64,000 nucleotides of DNA from Streptomyces profundus (GTDB lineage: Bacteria; Actinomycetota; Actinomycetes; Streptomycetales; Streptomycetaceae): contig NZ_CP082362.1 of the NCBI RefSeq assembly GCF_020740535.1, forward strand, positions 6,445,501-6,509,500. Reading direction: 5' to 3'. The notes under the pieces were generated by a model that saw only the letters and a program-made list of their open reading frames with translations, ran no database searches and was not told the origin of the DNA. Of this stretch, positions 59,734 through 64,000 are shown in pieces. A program made the position numbers and the translations under genes. Numbering within the stretch: the stretch's first letter is position 1; each line of letters starts with the position of its first letter.

Positions 59734-61178
59734 CGGGGGAGGAGCGGCCAGGTGCCGGAGAGGCGGATGGCGGCCTCCGTGACCGCGGGGTCGCGCGCCG
59801 CCGAGGCCAACCCGTCGAGGTAGGCGTGCGCCGCCGCCTCGTACAGGTCGTCCACCTCGCGCAGCGCCGCGTCCAGCGCGTCCCGCCGCGCCGACTCCTC
59901 GGCCGGCAGGGTGCCGGCCCGCGCGGCGGCGCGGTGCGCGGTGGCCGCCGCCGTCCGCTCCTCGGCGGCCAGCCGCCGCCGCGCGTCGGACGTCCGGCCG
60001 TGGGCCGCCAGATACGGGTGCGAGACGCCGAGGCCCAGCAGGAAGGCGACGCCCCCGGAGAGCAGCAGCAGCGCGAAGAACATCAGGCTCATCGTCTGCT
60101 CGCCGATGTTCAACTGGGCCAGCACGCTGGACGGTTCACGCAGCTCGGGCGGGAGGAACGCGGCCTCGTCCGGATCGACGACCAGGGGTGCCCGCTCCTC
60201 GGCCAGCAGGCTGCCGCGCAGGCTGCCCAGCACCCAGCAGGCATAGGCCCAGGTGGCGAGCAGCGCCAGCGCCGGCACGGCCAACAGCCGGTTGGCGCCG
60301 GTGGCCGGCAGCGCCCGCAGCAGCCGCCCGAGGATGTGCGGGACGGCGATCATCACCGCGCCGACGGCGAGCGTGAACGTCGCGGTCAGCAGGTTGGAGG
60401 CCGCGTCGCCGGTGCCGTGCAGCCGGCGGAACGCGGTCCAGTAGATGGGGAGTTCGACCAGCGTCAGGCAGACCAGCAGCGCCAGGGTGCCACGCCGCGA
60501 CAGCCCGCCGCGGCTCTCGCCCTCCCACCGCACGGGAATGGGCTCGCCCCCGGGCACCGGGGCCCGGTTCCCGCCGATGTCCGCGCCGATGTCGCCGTCC
60601 GCGTCCGGGACGTCCCGGTCGGCGGCCCCGCCCCCGTCCGGCGCGCCGCGGGTGTCGCGCCGCTCCAGCCAGCGGGTGACCGCCTCCCGGCTGGCGCGAC
60701 GGCCCGCCGCCTCCCGGGCGAGGCGGTCCAACTGCGCCCGGGTGACCGTCAGATGGGCCTCGCGCTCGGCCCGCTCCGCCGCCGTGTGCCGGGCGGCGTC
60801 CTGAGCCGCCTGGGCCTCGGCCCTGGCGCCGGCCGCGGCCCGCTCGGCGGTGCCGCGCCGCTCGGCGGCGCGCCTGAGCAGCGCCTGCCGCCGCCGGTCG
60901 CGCTCGGCGGCGAGCGACGCCAGCCGGGGCAGCAGCCCCTCGGCCGAGAGCACCCAGGGATCGAACAGCCGCCGACGCGCGGCCCGCCTGCCCTCCCGCC
61001 GGCAGCGGGCCAGCAGCGCCGGGTGGTCGAGCGGATCGCGCTCGCCCCCGAACAGGGGCGTGCGCCGCTCCCGTGGGGTGCGCGCCCGCCGGGCCCCGGG
61101 GACGCCCCTGGCCCGGCCATCGCCGGCCCCTGGGCGTCGGCCGCCGCCCGGATCAGTGCTGGTAGCCGGTGTCGACAT
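59715..61178 (-). CDS. Coiled-coil membrane protein with four transmembrane segments, function unknown
   Basis: The 487-residue protein belongs to no family I recognise. Residues ~1-50 are basic and Gly/Arg-rich. Residues ~85-175 are Ala/Arg/Glu-rich and likely a long helix or coiled coil. Residues 178-215 are a Gly/Asp-rich linker. Hydrophobic segments lie at about 231-249, 262-281, 298-318 and 361-384. A loop of about 40 residues between the third and fourth segments would face the outside if the N-terminus is cytoplasmic. The C-terminal ~100 residues are again helical and charged. The ATG overlaps the end of the lipoprotein gene by 26 nt, so the two are translationally coupled and probably act together. 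Composition is ordinary for the genome. Confidence 0.85.
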   Translation of the reverse strand: MSTPATSTDPGGGRRPGAGDGRARGVPGARRARTPRERRTPLFGGERDPLDHPALLARCRREGRRAARRRLFDPWVLSAEGLLPRLASLAAERDRRRQALLRRAAERRGTAERAAAGARAEAQAAQDAARHTAAERAEREAHLTVTRAQLDRLAREAAGRRASREAVTRWLERRDTRGAPDGGGAADRDVPDADGDIGADIGGNRAPVPGGEPIPVRWEGESRGGLSRRGTLALLVCLTLVELPIYWTAFRRLHGTGDAASNLLTATFTLAVGAVMIAVPHILGRLLRALPATGANRLLAVPALALLATWAYACWVLGSLRGSLLAEERAPLVVDPDEAAFLPPELREPSSVLAQLNIGEQTMSLMFFALLLLSGGVAFLLGLGVSHPYLAAHGRTSDARRRLAAEERTAAATAHRAAARAGTLPAEESARRDALDAALREVDDLYEAAAHAYLDGLASAARDPAVTEAAIRLSGTWPLLPRPATAD

Positions 61179-61917
61179 CGGCGCCCACCCGCCCTTCCAG
61201 CAGCTCCGTCCAGAACGCGTCGAAGTCCTCGTAGGCGTCGGAGTCCTGGCTGAGCCGCATGCCGTAGCCGCTGGGATACACGGTCGTGGCGGTGAGTTCC
61301 GGCAGCCGGCCCCGTTCGCCGAGACCGTCGATCACCGCCGCGCGGGACTCCCGGGTCGTCAGATCCTCCCGCGGCAGCGTGAACGAGCCGTCCCGCTGCA
61401 CGAAGTCGCTGACCACCAGGACATGGAACGGGTCGCCGCCGTCGGGCGCGGCCGTGGAGACCCGGTCCAGGGCGCCCAGCACATCGGACCCAGGGCTGTG
61501 CTCCCGCGCGCAGTCCAGGAGTTCCACGGCGCGACCCCCCGCGACGGCCTGCTGGGCGGCGCGGACATCGTCCCGCTCCAGCGTCGAGTCCGCGTCCGGA
61601 TCGAGATCGATGGGCTCGGCCTGGCAGATCGAGCCCTCCGACGCGCGGGTGATGGGGGCGTACGCCAGCGTGCGGCACTCCAGGTCGGAGAGGAAGGCCG
61701 GCAGCGCCGTCTCCAGCTTGGCGCGCGCGTCGAACCCGTCGGGCGCCTCGCCGCCCGATCCCGAGCCGTCGATCAGCAGGGCGCAGGCCGTGTCATAGCG
61801 GTCGACCCTGGTGCCGAGGGCGTCGCCGACGGCTCCGCAGCCCGCCGTCCAGGCGAGCGCGGTGGCCGCGAGTGCGGCGGCGGTGAGGCGGCGCCCGACG
61901 CGGTCGGTCCCGGCCAT
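61153..61917 (-). CDS. Putative VWA-like lipoprotein, function unknown
   Basis: The 254-residue protein starts with a basic, hydrophobic signal (RRLTAAALAATALAW) followed by TAGC, with Cys27 as the likely lipidated residue. The -3 position is Thr, slightly off the lipobox consensus. LLIDGSGSG at 48-56 is a D-x-S-x-S MIDAS-type metal site. A later LVVSDFV could supply the second VWA-like aspartate. These suggest an extracellular, membrane-anchored VWA-like binding domain. It starts 1 nt beyond the stop of the upstream gene and overlaps the downstream membrane-protein gene by 26 nt, a tightly coupled operon. The partner ligand is unknown. The VWA call rests on motif and order of strands, not on a profile search. 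Confidence 0.82.
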   Translation of the reverse strand: MAGTDRVGRRLTAAALAATALAWTAGCGAVGDALGTRVDRYDTACALLIDGSGSGGEAPDGFDARAKLETALPAFLSDLECRTLAYAPITRASEGSICQAEPIDLDPDADSTLERDDVRAAQQAVAGGRAVELLDCAREHSPGSDVLGALDRVSTAAPDGGDPFHVLVVSDFVQRDGSFTLPREDLTTRESRAAVIDGLGERGRLPELTATTVYPSGYGMRLSQDSDAYEDFDAFWTELLEGRVGADVDTGYQH

Positions 61918-61918
61918 C

Positions 61919-62560
61919 TCAACGGCCCCCCCTCGGCGTGGTCCTGCCGTGCCCGTCCAGCAGTTCGAGCGCCCGGCCCGTGGCGGAGACGGACGTGCCG
62001 TCCGTCAGGGTCAGCCAGCCGTCGGGGCGCAGCCAGGTCGCGTCCAACTCGACGGGGGCCGGGGCCCAGTGCGCCAGATAGGCGGGCGCCGGATCCGGCA
62101 CGTCCCGGTGGTGGTGTCGCACCGCGTCCCAGTAGCAGGCGATCCGCTGGTTGAACTGCTCCGTCACGGCGCCGGCCCGGTAGCGGCACACCTCCGCCTT
62201 GGTGCGCCACTCGCCGACCCGCTGCCCGAACCGCGCCAGCGCCGCCGGCGCGGTGAGCCCGCGCGCGTCGTAGTGCGTCACCACCTGCACGGCCTGGTAG
62301 CGGATCTCGGTCACCAGCCGCCACTCCCGGTGCAACAGCCGGGATCGCAACTGCTCGACCGCGCGCCCCGCCGTCGCCCGCTGCTCCGTCACATAGGAGC
62401 TGACGGCGCTCCCCGCCGCCAACGGCAGCGGCCCCGGCCGCGGGACGTGCGGCAGCCCCCGCGCCCCGTCCCGCAGCCCCTGCCTACGCGCCCCGCGCAG
62501 CGCCCAGCGGCCCGCCGCGGCCTGCCGGACGACCCGGTTCACGTTCTCCGTCCTGATCAT
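61919..62560 (-). CDS. Conserved-looking protein of unknown function (first gene of the minus-strand operon)
   Basis: The 213-residue protein is not a family I recognise. The N-terminus is basic (MIRTENVNRVVRQ, several Arg-Gly stretches). The middle (residues ~50-150) is helical and charged with many aromatic residues. The C-terminus has a beta-like WLRPDGWLTLTDGTSV segment. No signal peptide or membrane segment is seen, so it should be cytoplasmic. The ATG at 62560 is preceded by GAGAGAGGGGG and is the only start with a ribosome site. The same frame stays open far upstream, but that region is antisense to the macro-like gene. Its stop is 1 nt from the lipoprotein start, implying co-translation with the VWA-like lipoprotein and the membrane protein. 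Confidence 0.8.
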   Translation of the reverse strand: MIRTENVNRVVRQAAAGRWALRGARRQGLRDGARGLPHVPRPGPLPLAAGSAVSSYVTEQRATAGRAVEQLRSRLLHREWRLVTEIRYQAVQVVTHYDARGLTAPAALARFGQRVGEWRTKAEVCRYRAGAVTEQFNQRIACYWDAVRHHHRDVPDPAPAYLAHWAPAPVELDATWLRPDGWLTLTDGTSVSATGRALELLDGHGRTTPRGGR

Positions 62561-62663
62561 GGTGACGCCCCCTCTCTCCCGTCGTCTCTCCCGTTTTCCC
62601 TCGTTCACATATCGGCTCCGATGCCTACGCCACGACGGCGAATACCACCTCGGCTTCACACGC

Positions 62664-62680
62664 GCTAATGAAGCATTAGC
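62664..62680. promoter_or_regulatory. Candidate operator: perfect inverted repeat
   Basis: GCTAATG-AAG-CATTAGC is a perfect 7-bp inverted repeat with a 3-nt spacer. A third half-site, GCTGATG (6 of 7 matches), follows at 62683-62689 in direct orientation. AT-containing palindromes are rare in this DNA, so it is probably a repressor or activator site serving one or both divergent genes. Confidence 0.6.
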
Positions 62681-62814
62681 ACGCTGATGCCCGGCGGAAT
62701 TCGGAGAACGGAAAGAGCCCGGCAATCGACCGGTGTTCGCCCCGAAGGCGGCCGGCCACGGTGTCCAGGGCGGTGGTGAACGGGGGGCCGGCGGCGCGCG
62801 GTTGGGTCGAGTCA

Positions 62815-62829
62815 CGCGCCGGAGGCGCG
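62815..62829. promoter_or_regulatory. GC-rich inverted repeat next to the macro-like gene promoter
   Basis: CGCGCC-GGA-GGCGCG is a perfect 6-bp inverted repeat with a 3-nt spacer. It ends 9 nt before the TATGTT hexamer at 62839-62844, the position where a repressor would block polymerase. Chance occurrence is possible in DNA this GC-rich. Confidence 0.35.
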
Positions 62830-62838
62830 CATACGCTC

Positions 62839-62844
62839 TATGTT
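62839..62844 (+). promoter_or_regulatory. Probable -10 element for a leaderless transcript
   Basis: TATGTT fits the actinobacterial -10 consensus TAnnnT. Its last base is 7 nt before the ATG at 62852, so transcription would start at or next to that A. There is no Shine-Dalgarno in front of 62852, as expected for a leaderless mRNA. No convincing -35 was found. Confidence 0.5.
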
Positions 62845-62851
62845 GGTACGC

Positions 62852-63991
62852 ATGGGTCAGGAAACGCTGTCCGATCCCCCCACCCACGCCGAACTCGTCG
62901 AGGATCTCCGTGCGTTGCGCCGCCCGGGGCTCGCGGGGCTGCGCAGCCTCCCGCTGCCGGCACTGCGTGCCGCCGCCGTGGCCTGCTCTCTCTCCGCCGG
63001 CCCCGACGACGCGCCCGCCGGCGTCGAGGCGCTGCTGCGGCAGGCCGCGCGGCGCCTCGGCGACCAGGACGCGCTCGGTCGGGCGGCGGCCCGCACCTAC
63101 GGCCTCGTCCCCGGATACCGGGGCGCGACCGCCTTCGACCGCAGGAAGGCGGCGGCCGAGGTGTACCGGGTGAGCACCGAGACGTTCCGCAAACGGCAGG
63201 AGACCCAGGTCTTCGACCAGCTGGCGGAGGCGGTGCTCGCGCTCTGCCGTGACCACGGGCGGCGTTCCGCCCCCGCCGAGGCGCCACCCGCGGCCGGGCC
63301 CCCGCCCCGGAAGGCGCCGGAGGCCCAACGGGACGACGCCGCACCGCCGTTCACCGTCGAGACCACGGTGGCCGACGCGCCCGTGCCCTTTGTGCTGCAC
63401 GTCTCCCCGGTCGATCTGCTGCGGAACGTGGACATCATCGTCTCCTCCGAGAACGTCTATCTGGAGATGTCCAAGACCTTCTGGCCCACCCTCTCCGGCG
63501 CGCTGCGCCGCGCCTGCGCCCTGCGGAACGCGTCCGGCGAGATCGTGGACGATGTCCTGGTCCGCGAACTGAGTGCCTGGGTACGGCGGTTCGGCCGTCC
63601 AGGGCTGCCGGTCAGGCCCGGTACTGTGGCCGCCACCTCGTCCGGCGCGATGTCCGAGCAGGGCGTGCGGCGGATCTACCACGCCGCGGTGGCCGTCCCG
63701 CTGGCGGAACGCGAGGGCTACGAGGTGGCGCCCGGCGACATCGCCCGCGCCGTCCGCGAGTCCTTCGCGCTGGCCCGGGCCGAACGCGCCGCGTTCGACC
63801 CGCCGTTGTCCTCGATCTGCTTCCCGCTGATGGGCGCGGGCCGGGGCGGCGTCTCCGCCGGGACCAGCGCGAGCTGGATCGGCTGGGCGGTCCACGAGGA
63901 GCTCACCCGCGACCCCTCCTGGACGGTCCATCTGGTCGTCCGCAACCGCGCGACGGCCGAGTCCATCGCCGAACTGGACCCGGCGGCGTAA
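62852..63991 (+). CDS. Macro-like-domain protein with helical N-terminal region, function unknown
   Basis: The protein has 379 residues from this start, or 383 from the upstream in-frame ATG at 62840. Residues ~10-135 form a helical domain of unknown function, with a possible helix-turn-helix-like stretch (KAAAEVYRVSTETFRKRQE). A Pro/Ala-rich linker (~140-165) follows. The C-terminal ~190 residues resemble a macro domain, the ADP-ribose-binding fold. NVDIIVSSENVYLEM stands where macro domains have the VDAIVNAAN segment. A TSSGAMSEQGVRRIYHAAV strand-loop follows, and SSICFPLMGAGRGG resembles the SIAFPaIsTGxxG loop. The usual Asn and Gly triplets of hydrolytic macro domains are not evident, so binding rather than hydrolysis is more likely. 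It is divergent from the three-gene operon. The call is from motif reading only. Confidence 0.82.
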   Translation: MGQETLSDPPTHAELVEDLRALRRPGLAGLRSLPLPALRAAAVACSLSAGPDDAPAGVEALLRQAARRLGDQDALGRAAARTYGLVPGYRGATAFDRRKAAAEVYRVSTETFRKRQETQVFDQLAEAVLALCRDHGRRSAPAEAPPAAGPPPRKAPEAQRDDAAPPFTVETTVADAPVPFVLHVSPVDLLRNVDIIVSSENVYLEMSKTFWPTLSGALRRACALRNASGEIVDDVLVRELSAWVRRFGRPGLPVRPGTVAATSSGAMSEQGVRRIYHAAVAVPLAEREGYEVAPGDIARAVRESFALARAERAAFDPPLSSICFPLMGAGRGGVSAGTSASWIGWAVHEELTRDPSWTVHLVVRNRATAESIAELDPAA

Positions 63992-64000
63992 CGGGCCCCC

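Larger units (their letters stand above)
62561..62851. promoter_or_regulatory. Divergent intergenic promoter region
   Basis: About 290 bp separate the minus-strand operon from the macro-like gene. The central part (62580-62720) is AT-richer than the rest of the window. It contains the GCTAATG inverted repeat and, at its right end, the probable -10 element of the macro-like gene. No open frame here looks like a gene. No convincing -10/-35 pair for the minus operon could be assigned. Confidence 0.6.

Noticed and set aside
61919..63931. Extended version of the minus-strand operon's first gene (670 residues)
   Set aside because: The first ~457 residues would be antisense to the macro-like gene and cross the promoter region. 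The ATG at 62560 has a good ribosome site, so only 61919-62560 was kept.

Overview
The window is very GC-rich, with strong third-position G/C bias and long spurious open frames on both strands. It carries a modular type I polyketide synthase (PKS) with actinobacterial docking domains, so it comes from a Streptomyces or close relative. About 57 kb (positions 2-56940) is the 3' half of a colinear cis-AT PKS. It has five genes, all on the + strand: one truncated by the left edge, then proteins of 9432, 3361, 2177 and 2415 residues.

Ten extension modules are visible, called V1-V10 here. V1: KS(partial)-AT-DH-KR-ACP. V2, V3 and V6: KS-AT-DH-KR-ACP. V4 and V5: KS-AT-DH-ER-KR-ACP. V7: KS-AT-KR-ACP. 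V8: KS-AT-DH-KR(degenerate)-ACP. V9: KS-AT-DH-ER-KR-ACP. V10: KS-AT-DH-ER-KR-ACP-TE. The ATs of V1-V7 carry malonyl signatures (GHSIGE, HAFH). V9 and V10 carry methylmalonyl signatures (GHSQGE, YASH). V8 has GHSQGE but an odd HPAH motif, so its extender is unassigned. Docking helices support the gene order, with a type change (class 1b) only at the second-to-third protein junction. Numbering from the acid released by the TE, I infer 2-methyl, 4-methyl, a substituent at C6 set by V8, a 7-ketone, a 9-hydroxyl, a C10 alkene, a saturated C12-C15 stretch and a C16-C21 triene. The loading module and earlier modules lie to the left. I cannot name the product.

The assembly line shows strong internal homogenisation. 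KS segments of V3 and V4 are near-identical over 819 bp, KR segments of V3 and V4 over 190 bp, and the malonyl AT blocks of seven modules are almost interchangeable. These tracts use T-richer third positions than their surroundings.

Downstream are a short-chain dehydrogenase (57029-57940) and an AMP-forming acyl-CoA ligase (58018-59691). A perfect 30-bp palindrome separates them and may mark the end of the PKS transcript. The right flank (59715-63991) looks unrelated to polyketide synthesis. It has a tightly packed three-gene minus-strand operon (protein of unknown function, VWA-like lipoprotein, coiled-coil protein with four membrane segments). A divergent gene encodes a C-terminal macro-like domain fused to an uncharacterised helical N-terminal region. 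The roughly 290-bp divergent spacer holds a perfect GCTAATG/CATTAGC inverted repeat and a probable leaderless promoter. This four-gene neighbourhood is the part of the window with least known function.
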